Shown here piece after piece: positions 36,901-46,272 of a stretch of DNA of 53,423 bases. Position numbers and translations under genes: made by a program. The notes beneath the pieces are model-generated. The model did not search any database. It was given only the letters and a program-made list of their open reading frames with translations, and was not told the origin of the DNA. Numbering within the stretch: the first letter of the stretch is position 1; each line of letters opens with the position of its first letter. The DNA is from Ruminiclostridium papyrosolvens C7 (GTDB lineage: Bacteria > Bacillota > Clostridia > Acetivibrionales > DSM-1351): positions 1 to 53,423 of the forward strand of contig NZ_ATAY01000009.1 of assembly GCF_000421965.1 (NCBI RefSeq), in the 5' to 3' direction.

Positions 36901-37541
36901 ACCCATTAAGCGTGGATACAAATGTAACCTTTAATGGAAATTTACTACTCAGTACCGGTTTAAATCCGGACTATACCATCAAAAATTATAATTGGGCAAA
37001 TGACTACAATTTCACAGGTGGTAAAGGGTACTTATATGATTATGCGCCAACGTTTACAATGCCATACTGGTTTGGTAAATATTTTGGACTAATACAGGGA
37101 ACCGCACCGGAATCAGGTATTACAAAATATACCTACGATAAAGTATTAACTGATTTTTCTGATACCGGTTCACAGGGATTCGTAAAACAGTATATAAAGT
37201 TTTTACAGGATCCTACATATACTCCAAGCAATAACTTAACTGAAATAAGCTCTATACTGACAAATGCTCAGACCTTTGTTAATAAGGATTTTACAATTAA
37301 GCCATCCATTTTCCCAACACTGGAAAATGTATCATCCTCAGTTCTTAAAAGCGATCGTAAGACTTTGTGGTTAGGCTATACGGCAGGTGGAGTTGACCGT
37401 ATTAATCTTGAAAATAATGAAGTAACTTCGTACTCTGCCGCTTCTATAGGTTCGGGAAAAGTATTGCTGGTTGTTGATGATGCAGATAGTAACGGTGTAT
37501 GGGTAATTACAACTGATGGTGTAACTAAAATAAAACAATGA
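33954..37541 (+). CDS. Very large secreted protein, helical barrel with propeller modules
   Basis: 1195 residues behind GGAGGGG. A signal peptide (about 1-31) is followed by an N-terminal module at about 96-172 (LWIGTDKGLMRV, VQYFNGPRYLFNGDDVVTAL, YGVWVKNAAGAVHI). A long helix-rich region (about 243-1050) contains NNDGLWTALRFAGDAYKYAY, SGRGDGFITRQYH, YKTDTSSEEVVAAFFSYYIA and YEDAPLQAAEVMMFIRVAQE, resembling an alpha/alpha-barrel as in glycosidases or lyases. The C-terminus (about 1112-1195) has the module KPSIFPTLENVSSSVL, LWLGYTAGGVDRI, NGVWVITTDGVTKI. No catalytic family is recognised. Extracellular, and probably attached or associated through its modules with the SLH protein. Confidence 0.8.
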   Translation: MFKVKNSVRILAITVAAATVITSSVNLPVSAKSYVPVSLGGSVTKFTPVTERVTLQKEINYFASGDSRIPTDGWVTTNTDQSAGITAGLIGSNVKVTLKSIDNNGNEVLWIGTDKGLMRVCMAEPDTDDVVQYFNGPRYLFNGDDVVTALKDDGSYGVWVKNAAGAVHIKMVPRSLTEKDAVYQQMGPVTDIRGAINDSNVHLYDNGNDTSDGAHPAGSVPTDTNSDQLTTVNGRVFAQDSPYSTNNDGLWTALRFAGDAYKYAYLKQSGMSDAEPMVIETRENAMRMLSNILLQGYISGRGDGFITRQYHATYQQEYFKNGNQTTDPDSAKRTYDINMYKDPLGLNTFNDNIGDVAFWKKDINPDGTITPNSKSYIAPRNKIRDSKTGVFNEFNGVDYPTDGIGFSWAAGGLMSTTDGKYQMTPDAIEKHDAYWKTFSGNYIVKEVAADNTYTFVDSGISDKSKRPAGAIRIPYLYLQLACDPVTGIPDNSYKVDAKGVVSGGVTNGPIMAPNNDAIPDVSKVPAHMMPRVVFQLESQIKEEVPAVLAKLYRENDIYHGDKFKSAKDNEIVYKTDTSSEEVVAAFFSYYIADKFLFASMDNMTADETEIQRLMVQSCMRQMKNIVLNKGYFMGDENGRPTLWAKWYVTWYADNINEGVGVGSQNFAQAVETEPYTDKVDSSITPSGKKPIPKDLTIDEVKNKQITNKPLTDGVDNLYSDGRSLDPSYAYEDAPLQAAEVMMFIRVAQEIAKDYSGIVADLNSNHNLGVNVSDIDAAWEAAFKPYDYSAVVSEAAKGADADFSELNGVGYIEILKTYFERKLTQNMADWGMSTVADWNNKTKKEYWFQKAWVQDCYSPYVNGSDQELAYLSYLPLLLLEKQGTTRGDAIREGFEQWFDYMKTSETPAYLFLAQVANPDRTDIDLNGAMRQLYRLPQYLLSYPSYQSGRNDIYTHVVGSRNWNLLYSNIALPFDERSVMKINNDPLSVDTNVTFNGNLLLSTGLNPDYTIKNYNWANDYNFTGGKGYLYDYAPTFTMPYWFGKYFGLIQGTAPESGITKYTYDKVLTDFSDTGSQGFVKQYIKFLQDPTYTPSNNLTEISSILTNAQTFVNKDFTIKPSIFPTLENVSSSVLKSDRKTLWLGYTAGGVDRINLENNEVTSYSAASIGSGKVLLVVDDADSNGVWVITTDGVTKIKQ

Positions 37542-37570
37542 TAAACAAATTTTCCAAAAGGAGGATTATT

Positions 37571-40500
37571 ATGTTGAAGGCTAAAAACGTAAGTAAAGTG
37601 ATATCATTAACGCTGGCTACGATTATGCTATTTTCAAATTTAGCATTTGCAGCACCGTCTTCAGTTGCAGCAGCTGCCGGTTCACTAGGTACACCGTCAG
37701 GAGCTAAATATTCGCCAGTACAGCTGGATTCTGCTCCAACAAAGGAAATGGATTATTATAATACACAGACTCCGGCAGGAGTAACCTGGGTGACCGGTTC
37801 TACAGATATTAATTTTATGCCAAAGGCAGCTATAGGAGACGTTACCTGTGCTGTTAAGGATACCGATGATACATATTGGGTTGGAACTAAAAAAGGCTTG
37901 ATGCGTATTAATTTTAAAGAAACTGACCAGAGAGATATTGTACAATATTTTTCAGGGCCAAGATATATGTATGGCGGAGATGACGTTGTTACCGGTGTTG
38001 CTCTGGATAATAACGGAGGAGTATGGGTAAGAAATGCAAAGGGTTCTGTCCATATCAGAATGCCTGAGAAGACAATGCAAGAAAGAACCTATGTTTATGA
38101 AAAGCTGATAAATGATATAAATGACAGACGTGGTATGGTTAGCTCCAACAACGGTTTCTCATATGATGCAGCAACTGACGAATATTATTCTTCATACGTA
38201 ACAACTCAGGATAATGACGGCTTATGGACGGCTATGTATGCAATGGGAGAAATATTCAGATATCAAACCCTCAAAGCTACAGGTGCCGAAAATAAGGAAA
38301 TAGCAGCAGCAAAGGCTGCAGCTGTCAGAGCTACAAAGGCGGTCCTTCTTCTGGACTTTGTTTCAGGGCGGGGAAATGGTTTCCCTTGCAGATCCTATAT
38401 GCTGAAGGAAGAGGCTCCCCTTACCGGTATGTATAATAACTTTCAGACAGAAAATGGTTTCTGGTTTGAAAAAAGACTGTTAAATGAAAGTGAAGCATAC
38501 CCGGATCCAATTATTGATGAAATGAAGCTTGATGGCAAAGAGCCAATAGGAATAGCAACAGTACGAATTACAAAGGATGCTATGAATAAAAAGGGATCAC
38601 AGGTATTGGCCAGCTCCGACCTGTTTAATGGTCTAGGCTTAAGCCCATCTTCAATTGCTACATTTAATACTGTAAGAGATGCAGGCAATAAGCTTGGTAC
38701 AGATGTTGTTTCGGGCAATGGTCAGGTTTACCCATTAATGGTTGACGGTGTTAATACAAGTCCGGCGTCAGGAAATAGTTCAGATATTGATCCTTCAAAA
38801 ATCAAATTCAGATTGACAACACCGGTTTATGAAAGGATTCCTACCTTCTTCAATGATTTGTTCCCTGCTAGCGCAATTGCTGCAGATGGCTATATTGATG
38901 ACTCACAGATTATATACAAAGCGGATACTTCATCTGATGAGGTTGACGGACATTATGCATTATTCCTTACTGCATACAAATACCTCTGTGATACTGCAGA
39001 AGATTCAGAACTCAAGGACATTATAGTAAAAGCTACAACAGATATGACTGACCTTATATTAAAGGATGACCATTACTATATTGTAGATGCACATGGTAAA
39101 TCAACACAATGGTCAAGATGGCTTTCGGAATATTTCAATGACGGAATGGATATGATGAAAAATCAGCCTCAATGGCAGTTCAATGTAGGAGTTGATACTG
39201 AAGGAAACGACCACTTGTCATACGGTTTTGAGGATGGGCCTTTAAATGCACTTGAAGTAATGGCAGCACTTAAGACAGCGGTCTATATTGCAAAAGATGC
39301 AGACCCGGTAAAATATGCTGACAAGGTAACTACTTATGAAGCTGCCTACGACCTATGCTATGAATCCCCATATTCAGGCGGCGGAGTAAATAATGATAAA
39401 GGCTATATTAACGGCAAGGGTTACATTGATATGGCTAATGAATATTCAGAACGCAGAATCATTCGTCAGGCAACAGATGCTTACAATAATAATGATAATG
39501 TGCCCGTAACTCAATTTGAGGAGAAATTCAGAGGGAATAAAACTGCAAATGCAGTACTCCATAATGATTGGACGCAATATGTCAATTACTCCGATGAAGA
39601 GCTGGGTTGGTTCCCTGTATACTCTCTGCTGATATTGGAAACAGATCCACAGCGTAAAGCACAGATTGTTTCTGCATATGACCAATGGTATGAGAATCAG
39701 GAAGAACGAGAAGAAAATCCATTCTATACCTTCCTGTACCAACTGGCACATCCCGAAAAGACAGATGTTGATCTGAACTCAGCAGTGAGATACTTCTACC
39801 GTTCACCTCAGATCAGAAATCAATCAATGTCTGTAAGAGGTGATAGACAGGATGTATTCTTTATTGAACCTTGTGAAAGAGACAAAACTACATCTCAAAC
39901 AAATTATGCACTTCCGCCTGATGAAAGAAGCATAAGTAAAAACAACTCAAATCCATTTACCAGATATCAAGGATTTACTGCCCAATCCTACAGTAATTAT
40001 TCATCCGGCTCGCTGGATTGCGGAACTGTATTTACCTTATCTTACTGGTTTGGACGGTACTACGGAATGATAACAGAAAAGGCAGACGGCAAGTATTATA
40101 CAAAGAAAAACCTGACTACTGAACTTACCAGCGGACAGGCAGCCAACGGCACATCTATTGATCTGGTATTAAAAGCCTCAGATAACGGAAGTCCTATTTC
40201 AAGGGTTATTGTAGATTTTTATGCTGACGGAAAATACATTGGCCGTGGAAGGACTGATGAAAATGGTGAGGCAAAATTAACAACAGATGTGAATGCCTCT
40301 TCAAGCTACTCAGCTACCACAACAGAAAGACTTGTGGGTAAAAATATGTACCTGATGGCTACAAGCTCTGCATCACCAATTAATGGAAGAATGGTAAAAA
40401 TGGCTATTCCTGAGAATTGTGAAATGGTGGTAGGAGAATCCCGCTCAATTGAGACTCTTATTTTACCTGGCAGTTCCACAGACAGAACGTTGACTTGGAG

Positions 40501-42787
40501 CTCAAGTGACGAAACAAAAGCAGTTGTTGATAAATATGGAAGAGTTACAGCATTAGCTGCCGGAAATGTAACTATAAAAGCTGAAACTACAGTTGAAAAA
40601 ATATCCTCAGAAGCAGTAATCAACATTGTTACTTCGGCAACTAAGGGAGTGGTTAATAAGTCTGCTGTATCATATACAGCAAGTAATGCTGCAACAGCAG
40701 AGGACAATCTTCAGAAGCTTGTTGACAGATACACTTTAGCGGAGGCAAGTGCAGACGTAAATGTACCTGAAGCCGTCAAGAATTATATTGCTGATACCTC
40801 TACCGGTGGGGCTACAGAGGTAACTGATGCCCAAGGCACCACATGGAAAGTGGAATCCTATGGCATCGTACGAACGCAGGCAAATGAAACAAATGACAGA
40901 GACAAGGTTCAGTATTTCATGAACGAACGTTATCTACCGGCTGGAACTATAGGTCTAATAGTTAGTGATAACAATAATGGTATTTGGGTAGTATCTGATA
41001 ATGGTGTTACTCATATAAGAATGGAAACAATGTCCTATCAGGAAAAAGCTATAGTAATGAGTGATGCATCACAGAAATATGTATCCCGCAGAGGTATGGT
41101 ATCGGAAGCCTTTAAAGATGCAACGTCACCAAATGGCTGGAACCCAAGGGAAACAGACAATGATGGCTTATGGACCAGTATGTATGGAGTTGGAGAATTA
41201 TACAGATATGCTGAGCTGAAAAAGGCATTTGAAGCTGGAGATGCCACAGTTACACAGCAGATGGTTGATGATGCAAAGGCTGTAGCTACCAAATCAGCAG
41301 AGGCGGTCCTGCTCTTGGGTAATATATCAATGAGAACAGGTACTGTTGATGCGAAAGTACGCTATATGACCAATGATAGTAATCAAATGAGTGGAAATGC
41401 ATTGCTAAAGGGCAAAGACTATGCTGTATTTTCACCTGTAGTAGGACCGGCAGGTGGAGACAGATTTGGAACAAACCACAATCAAGGTGCTCAGGATGTA
41501 TTTAATCCTGTTACCCTTCTGGATTGGCTAGACCCGCGTACAGCTCCTGAAGGAACAGAGTTTGAGACCAGAAAACGCAGCTTGTCAGGATTTATAGCAC
41601 GTACCTACCGTTTGGCAGGACTTGATAGCGAGGATGCTGGTGCAGGAAGCTATAATGATGGCTATTATTATGATGTAACTGGGAATACTGCCACATGTCT
41701 GGATACTACTTCAAATAAAGTAAAATGGGAGAAGCTGGCAGGAGTTACTGTGGATGCAAGTGGTACTGTTCCTGAGAGACTGGCGAAATTGTACAATACT
41801 GTAACAAATCCATTAACAGGACAACCTTTCAGTAAGGATGACATAATATATAAAGGTGACACAAGTACTGACGAATTAATAGGACACCTTTTCATATACA
41901 AGGTTGCTTATGATGTACTGGGTGCCGAAGATCCAGAGCTTAAGCAGATTATTGCTGATACTGTCAGAAATCTTGCAAAGCACTATGTTGAAAACGGATA
42001 CGGCCTTAAAGACGCGACAGGACAGTCAACTACCTGGGGAAAAACTGACAGAGATTATTTCAATAACAGCTATGCATGGGAAGATTGTTCTTTAAGTGCA
42101 ATGGTAGTTCTAAATGCATTTAAGCTTGCTGGTTATGTAACCGGTGAACAAAGATGGGAAGACGAATACAGAATGCTTGCACTGGAAGCTCCATATGAAT
42201 ATGCCAATCTTGCAGGAGAGTACTGGGAACGTTGGGTTTACTATGCAATAGAAGATGGCTGTGACGCAAACAATCAGGAAGAGATAAATGAGTGGATTCA
42301 ACAGAACCTGAATTACTCTGATGAAGAGATGGCTATGCTTGCATACTATCTGATTTTCCAGATGGAAAGCGATAATACCTTATTGGAAAGATACAGAACA
42401 GGTTTAGATGCATGGTGGAATTCCATGAAATATAGTGAAAATCCACTTTGGTACTATATTTACCAGCTTGCATATCCTGAAACAATAGTGAAGGATGCTT
42501 ACGGCAATAATCTTATTGATACTGCATCCTGGGCACTGAAACGTCACCCTGTCGATACCATAACCTGGAAAACCTATACTGTAGGAAGACCTGGTGTAAC
42601 ACAAGATGGGGAACTCTCAAAGGATGATGCTGGAAAAATCACTGTAGTACCACAGGATGAACGTAATCTGCATAAATTTAATGGAAGCACCTACGAACTT
42701 GATGGTGGTAATCCTAATAAAATGGAAGGCTCCACAACATATACACTTCCATACTGGTTAGGAAGATACCATAATATGATTGAATGA
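37571..42787 (+). CDS. Giant secreted protein with duplicated helical barrel and Big2 domain
   Basis: 1738 residues from ATG 37571, behind AAAGGAGG (an in-frame ATG at 37538 lacks a site). Order: signal peptide (ends AFAAPSS), propeller-like module (about 60-165: YWVGTKKGLMRI, GGVWVRNAKGSVHI), helical domain 1 (about 206-836: DNDGLWTAMYAMGEIFRYQT, SGRGNGFPCRSY, YKADTSSDEVDGHYALFLTA), an Ig-like stretch (about 850-935), a Big2 domain (about 940-1020: LTWSSSDETKAVVDKYGRVT), a second propeller-like module (about 1060-1156), and helical domain 2 (about 1176-1736). Clearly an internal duplication. Related to the preceding 1195-residue protein. The enzymatic activity, if any, is unknown. Confidence 0.8.
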   Translation: MLKAKNVSKVISLTLATIMLFSNLAFAAPSSVAAAAGSLGTPSGAKYSPVQLDSAPTKEMDYYNTQTPAGVTWVTGSTDINFMPKAAIGDVTCAVKDTDDTYWVGTKKGLMRINFKETDQRDIVQYFSGPRYMYGGDDVVTGVALDNNGGVWVRNAKGSVHIRMPEKTMQERTYVYEKLINDINDRRGMVSSNNGFSYDAATDEYYSSYVTTQDNDGLWTAMYAMGEIFRYQTLKATGAENKEIAAAKAAAVRATKAVLLLDFVSGRGNGFPCRSYMLKEEAPLTGMYNNFQTENGFWFEKRLLNESEAYPDPIIDEMKLDGKEPIGIATVRITKDAMNKKGSQVLASSDLFNGLGLSPSSIATFNTVRDAGNKLGTDVVSGNGQVYPLMVDGVNTSPASGNSSDIDPSKIKFRLTTPVYERIPTFFNDLFPASAIAADGYIDDSQIIYKADTSSDEVDGHYALFLTAYKYLCDTAEDSELKDIIVKATTDMTDLILKDDHYYIVDAHGKSTQWSRWLSEYFNDGMDMMKNQPQWQFNVGVDTEGNDHLSYGFEDGPLNALEVMAALKTAVYIAKDADPVKYADKVTTYEAAYDLCYESPYSGGGVNNDKGYINGKGYIDMANEYSERRIIRQATDAYNNNDNVPVTQFEEKFRGNKTANAVLHNDWTQYVNYSDEELGWFPVYSLLILETDPQRKAQIVSAYDQWYENQEEREENPFYTFLYQLAHPEKTDVDLNSAVRYFYRSPQIRNQSMSVRGDRQDVFFIEPCERDKTTSQTNYALPPDERSISKNNSNPFTRYQGFTAQSYSNYSSGSLDCGTVFTLSYWFGRYYGMITEKADGKYYTKKNLTTELTSGQAANGTSIDLVLKASDNGSPISRVIVDFYADGKYIGRGRTDENGEAKLTTDVNASSSYSATTTERLVGKNMYLMATSSASPINGRMVKMAIPENCEMVVGESRSIETLILPGSSTDRTLTWSSSDETKAVVDKYGRVTALAAGNVTIKAETTVEKISSEAVINIVTSATKGVVNKSAVSYTASNAATAEDNLQKLVDRYTLAEASADVNVPEAVKNYIADTSTGGATEVTDAQGTTWKVESYGIVRTQANETNDRDKVQYFMNERYLPAGTIGLIVSDNNNGIWVVSDNGVTHIRMETMSYQEKAIVMSDASQKYVSRRGMVSEAFKDATSPNGWNPRETDNDGLWTSMYGVGELYRYAELKKAFEAGDATVTQQMVDDAKAVATKSAEAVLLLGNISMRTGTVDAKVRYMTNDSNQMSGNALLKGKDYAVFSPVVGPAGGDRFGTNHNQGAQDVFNPVTLLDWLDPRTAPEGTEFETRKRSLSGFIARTYRLAGLDSEDAGAGSYNDGYYYDVTGNTATCLDTTSNKVKWEKLAGVTVDASGTVPERLAKLYNTVTNPLTGQPFSKDDIIYKGDTSTDELIGHLFIYKVAYDVLGAEDPELKQIIADTVRNLAKHYVENGYGLKDATGQSTTWGKTDRDYFNNSYAWEDCSLSAMVVLNAFKLAGYVTGEQRWEDEYRMLALEAPYEYANLAGEYWERWVYYAIEDGCDANNQEEINEWIQQNLNYSDEEMAMLAYYLIFQMESDNTLLERYRTGLDAWWNSMKYSENPLWYYIYQLAYPETIVKDAYGNNLIDTASWALKRHPVDTITWKTYTVGRPGVTQDGELSKDDAGKITVVPQDERNLHKFNGSTYELDGGNPNKMEGSTTYTLPYWLGRYHNMIE

Positions 42788-42815
42788 TTTAGATATTAAT
42801 AGGGATTTACTAATA

Positions 42816-42863
42816 AAAACTGCGGCTTGATAGATTATAAAAATTCTATCAAGCCGCAGTTTT
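42816..42863. terminator. Bidirectional terminator between convergent operons
   Basis: A perfect 19-bp stem (AAAACTGCGGCTTGATAGA and its complement) with a 10-base loop, A-run on the left and T-run on the right. It serves the giant-protein gene from the left and the PIG-L gene from the right. Confidence 0.95.
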
Positions 42864-42900
42864 TAGTTTTGATATTATTTAAAAAGATTAATTTTCTAAA

Positions 42901-43749
42901 TTAAAGTACATTAGAAAGTCTGGTTTTAACATCTCCTTTAAATCTGTCAATGTATCCGAAGATATAATCCATTATGTCCATGTTTGGATTTTGAATTAAA
43001 GGAGTCAAATCCATTGCATACATCAGAGAAGAAGCCATATCTGTTCCGTGTGAAGCATAGTAGGTGGCATTGGCCAGCCTTCTGCCCGTTGTGGCTAAAT
43101 CATATCTCTTTCCGCCACATATCTGTGAGTCAAATACGCCAAGAAGTGAGGCTGCTATATTCGGGTGTGCAGAAACATCAAATACTGCCTTTTCTTCATC
43201 ATTCACCCAGTCAAGACTTCTCCATACTTCACAGCCGTACAGTTTTTCCGGCTGAACGTCAGCAGGCAGCTCTCTTAAAGCATGGATAACCTTTGTAACT
43301 ACACCTAAATGTGTGTCATGCTTATCTGCAAGGTTGTGTGTATAAATAACCTTTGGGTTGGCAGCAGAAATTAAGTCTTTTAGCTCGTTAACTACATCAT
43401 CATTTTTGGGGTCTTTAACATCTGCACTGGGATAGTCAAGCAGTGCCAAGGCTCCATATTCACCAACAAAGGCAGCTTTTTTCTGTTCAAGCTTTCGGAC
43501 TGTTTGCATTTGTTCATCAGTATAATCGGCATACAGGCCATCCCTTGGGCTGCCTGCACCGTTTGTTACAACTACGGAATAAAACCACTTATCTTCCTTG
43601 CCGAAGCATTCCAGAATACCATCCTGCGCCATAAATTCAATGTCGTCCTGATGAGCGGATATAGCCATATGTGTAGTTCTACTAATAGCTTCATCTAATT
43701 GCTTGTTATCAGGAATATAGAATTCAGCACCTTTATTTTTAAATTTCAT
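42901..43749 (-). CDS. PIG-L family deacetylase
   Basis: 282 residues behind CAGGAGAG. PIG-L/LmbE fold with the zinc motif AHQDDIEFMAQDGI (His-x-x-Asp-Asp), VVVTNGAGSPRDG, and IYTHNLADKHDTHLGV providing further metal ligands. Members deacetylate N-acetylglucosamine groups on small molecules or glycolipids, with zinc. Here it is last in the minus-strand operon after a ROK kinase and a SIS isomerase, so a deacetylation step on an amino sugar or its phosphate is likely. The exact substrate is unknown. Confidence 0.88.
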   Translation of the reverse strand: MKFKNKGAEFYIPDNKQLDEAISRTTHMAISAHQDDIEFMAQDGILECFGKEDKWFYSVVVTNGAGSPRDGLYADYTDEQMQTVRKLEQKKAAFVGEYGALALLDYPSADVKDPKNDDVVNELKDLISAANPKVIYTHNLADKHDTHLGVVTKVIHALRELPADVQPEKLYGCEVWRSLDWVNDEEKAVFDVSAHPNIAASLLGVFDSQICGGKRYDLATTGRRLANATYYASHGTDMASSLMYAMDLTPLIQNPNMDIMDYIFGYIDRFKGDVKTRLSNVL

Positions 43750-43771
43750 TTATATCACTCTCCTGTATGCG

Positions 43772-45160
43772 TTATAAAATGTCAGGCAGACTTGCAGCGG
43801 TAATCGATTGGCCCATACCTCTGTTTGACTCATCCGGCAAATGCAGGGATATTGCCGAGGCCAATTCCGGAAATTCTACATCCAACACTGTCCTTGCTGT
43901 GTTCAGTATAATATTCCCCCCATTTTCAGAGGTTACACCGCCAAGTACCAGTACGTGTTTTATATCATAAAAGTCAGCATAATGAGCGATTGCATAGCCG
44001 AGATAAACACCTATTGATTCAAATATGTCATTTCCACGTTGGTCTCCGTCAGAGAGAAGGTCTTGTACTGCTCTGAACTTATCGGCGGGAGTCATATTTT
44101 CTTCAAAAACAATTCCTGCATTGGAGGCGAGCTTGATAACCGAGTCCTGAGACAAATACTTGACTCCGCAGCCATAATCTCCCGACCATTCATCAACTAT
44201 TGCTTCGGTATTGAAGTCTATTGGTACAAAGGCCAATTCATTCAGCCAGCCTGTAATATTTCCGTTTGAATCTATATAGCCCCCTGCTTCGCTTGTACCC
44301 ATGGAAATTCCCAAGATTCTGGTATCTTTCAGTTGCATAGCTCCAGCCAGAGCTGTAACATCACCGTCGTTTGCAACTTCTAGTGGTATAGAACCCAGCT
44401 TTTCTTGAATATCAATAAACATATTACGTACCTTTTTCTCAAAAAGCTCACCGGGAACCTCTAGAAAAAGAGAAGAAATCATAATGCGGTTATTTATAAA
44501 AATACCGGCAGAGCTAACTCCCACTGCATCTACCCATGGCATACGAGTGGATGCAGATTTCAAAGCTTTTAAAATTTCGTTATAATGATAATCAGGGTTA
44601 CTATTGACCTTGGGCCGCCAGAGAATCTTCTCACTGTGTACGGCATTCCCGTTTATTACAGCTGATACCTTGAGACCGCTGCCTCCTGCATCAAGACCAA
44701 TACGACAGCCGTTTTGATGGCGTCCTATGGACTTTGTGTTCTCTTTAGCTTCCGGAACTTTTTCGTAGTCAGTTATCTCTACAGTAAATTGCTTTTCGTA
44801 TATTTGGCCCATAAACCCTGCATCAAATTCTCTTTTTCCGCAGGGCGAATATATTTCTCTGATATATTCACCTAAATACGAAGGCCCTCCCATTATAATC
44901 TTCCAACCGCCCCATATCCATAGGAGGGACTTGACTAAACGCTCCACATATTTAAGATTTGCCTCAGCCATTTCCAAAGATTCGTCGAAAATATGAGTAC
45001 TGTATCTGGAAATGAGGCCGTCACTTCGCTCAATCCCAATTGCAATCGGAACTGCTTTACCGGTTGCTTTAACAGCATTAAGAAAATAACGATTTTCAAG
45101 AGCAGCAGGACGAAACTCTTTATCTAAAACGGGAACAAATTTAGGGCTTATATTATCCAT
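43772..45160 (-). CDS. ROK family protein with long N-terminal extension
   Basis: 462 residues; typical ROK kinases have about 300. Residues 1-150 are an extra domain (AVPIAIGIERSDGLISRYST, YVERLVKSLLWIWGGWKIIM, GFMGQIYEKQF) I do not recognise. From about residue 150 the ROK/ASKHA fold begins: CRIGLDAGGSGLKVSAVING, AVGVSSAGIF, PLEVANDGDVTALAGAMQ, ILGISMGTSEAGGYID and HVLVLGGVTSENGG. The usual zinc-cysteine motif of ROK sugar kinases (CxCGxxGC) is absent; GDYGCGVKYL stands near. It may be a sugar kinase or a sugar-sensing protein. RBS AGGAGA; 13 bases after the SIS gene. Confidence 0.8.
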   Translation of the reverse strand: MDNISPKFVPVLDKEFRPAALENRYFLNAVKATGKAVPIAIGIERSDGLISRYSTHIFDESLEMAEANLKYVERLVKSLLWIWGGWKIIMGGPSYLGEYIREIYSPCGKREFDAGFMGQIYEKQFTVEITDYEKVPEAKENTKSIGRHQNGCRIGLDAGGSGLKVSAVINGNAVHSEKILWRPKVNSNPDYHYNEILKALKSASTRMPWVDAVGVSSAGIFINNRIMISSLFLEVPGELFEKKVRNMFIDIQEKLGSIPLEVANDGDVTALAGAMQLKDTRILGISMGTSEAGGYIDSNGNITGWLNELAFVPIDFNTEAIVDEWSGDYGCGVKYLSQDSVIKLASNAGIVFEENMTPADKFRAVQDLLSDGDQRGNDIFESIGVYLGYAIAHYADFYDIKHVLVLGGVTSENGGNIILNTARTVLDVEFPELASAISLHLPDESNRGMGQSITAASLPDIL

Positions 45161-45173
45161 AATATGTCTCCTG

Positions 45174-46223
45174 TTACTTAGTAATTGTTACTTTATTAAG
45201 ACCTCTGGGACAATCCGGGTTCAAACCTTTTGTCACCGACAGGGTACATGCAAACATCTGGGCTATAACCACATTATAGAACGGGGAAATCATATCATTA
45301 TCGGTTTGTGGAATTTCAAAGGAACAGTTACCCATTTCCAGTACTCCCTTGTTATTGGAGATAACTATAATTTCGGCTTGGGATTCCTTCAGTTTGTTAA
45401 TCATTTCAATGATATCCTTTAAAGCAGGTCCTTCGGGTGCGTATACAAAAACCGGCATATCCTTGTCAATCATAGCAAATGGGCCATGATGAAAATCAGA
45501 CACTGCATAGGCTTTTGCACGAACATATGAGGTCTCCTGGATTTTCAGTGCTGCTTCAAGGGCTATAGAATAATTCATACCTCTGGTAAGAATAAAACAT
45601 TCATTCATGTATAGATAACGTTCAGCCTTGTTTTTAATATGCTCGGCAGAAGTTTCAATGACTTTAGTGATGTTCTGCGGAATAAGAGACAGTTCCTTCT
45701 TCATAGCCTCATTACCGGACCATGCGGCAACCAGCAGAGCTATAAGATATAGCTGTGATGTAAATGTCTTTGTTGCAGCAACACTTTTTTCAAGACCTGC
45801 ATTGCAGTAAAGATGAAACATTGATTCAGTCGCAAGGGGAGACTGAGTATCATTAGTGATACTGACAGTTGTTGCTCCGCATTTATTTGCACTTTTTATA
45901 ACCTCAAGTACGTCAGCAGCCTTGCCGGACTGGGATATTCCTATTACCAGGCTATTTTTCATATTTACATTCTTGCCGTAAGTAGTAAATATTGAAGGAG
46001 CAGCCAGTGCCACCGGTATCTCCAGAGCATATTCGATAATATATTTTGCATATACTCCTGCATGATCAGAAGTACCTCTTGCTGCAATTACCACAGAGTC
46101 AATATGTTGTTTTTTCAAGTGCTCAGTTATGTTTGAGATAACAGTTTCGCTTGAACTCTTGCACCTTTCTAAAACACTTGGTTGTTCCAGTATTTCTTGC
46201 CACATTTGTGTCGTATTTGTCAT
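45174..46223 (-). CDS. SIS-domain aminosugar-phosphate isomerase/deaminase (GlmS/NagB-II type)
   Basis: 349 residues; ATG 46223 has GAGGA six bases upstream, while ATG 46229 touches it. Two SIS domains without the glutaminase part of GlmS: MWQEILEQPSVLERC, VVIAARGTSDHAGVYAKYII, VIGISQSGKAADVLEVI, VSITNDTQSPLA, FILTRGMNYSIALEAALKIQ, SDFHHGPFAMIDKDMPVFVY and a C-terminal LNKVTITK. Such stand-alone proteins act as glucosamine-6-phosphate deaminases or frlB-like/agaS-like isomerases. First gene of the operon, with its own promoter and a putative GntR operator. Confidence 0.88.
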   Translation of the reverse strand: MTNTTQMWQEILEQPSVLERCKSSSETVISNITEHLKKQHIDSVVIAARGTSDHAGVYAKYIIEYALEIPVALAAPSIFTTYGKNVNMKNSLVIGISQSGKAADVLEVIKSANKCGATTVSITNDTQSPLATESMFHLYCNAGLEKSVAATKTFTSQLYLIALLVAAWSGNEAMKKELSLIPQNITKVIETSAEHIKNKAERYLYMNECFILTRGMNYSIALEAALKIQETSYVRAKAYAVSDFHHGPFAMIDKDMPVFVYAPEGPALKDIIEMINKLKESQAEIIVISNNKGVLEMGNCSFEIPQTDNDMISPFYNVVIAQMFACTLSVTKGLNPDCPRGLNKVTITK

Positions 46224-46272
46224 AACCATTCCTCACAATCTAATGTATTTATTATAATTATATATGTATAGA

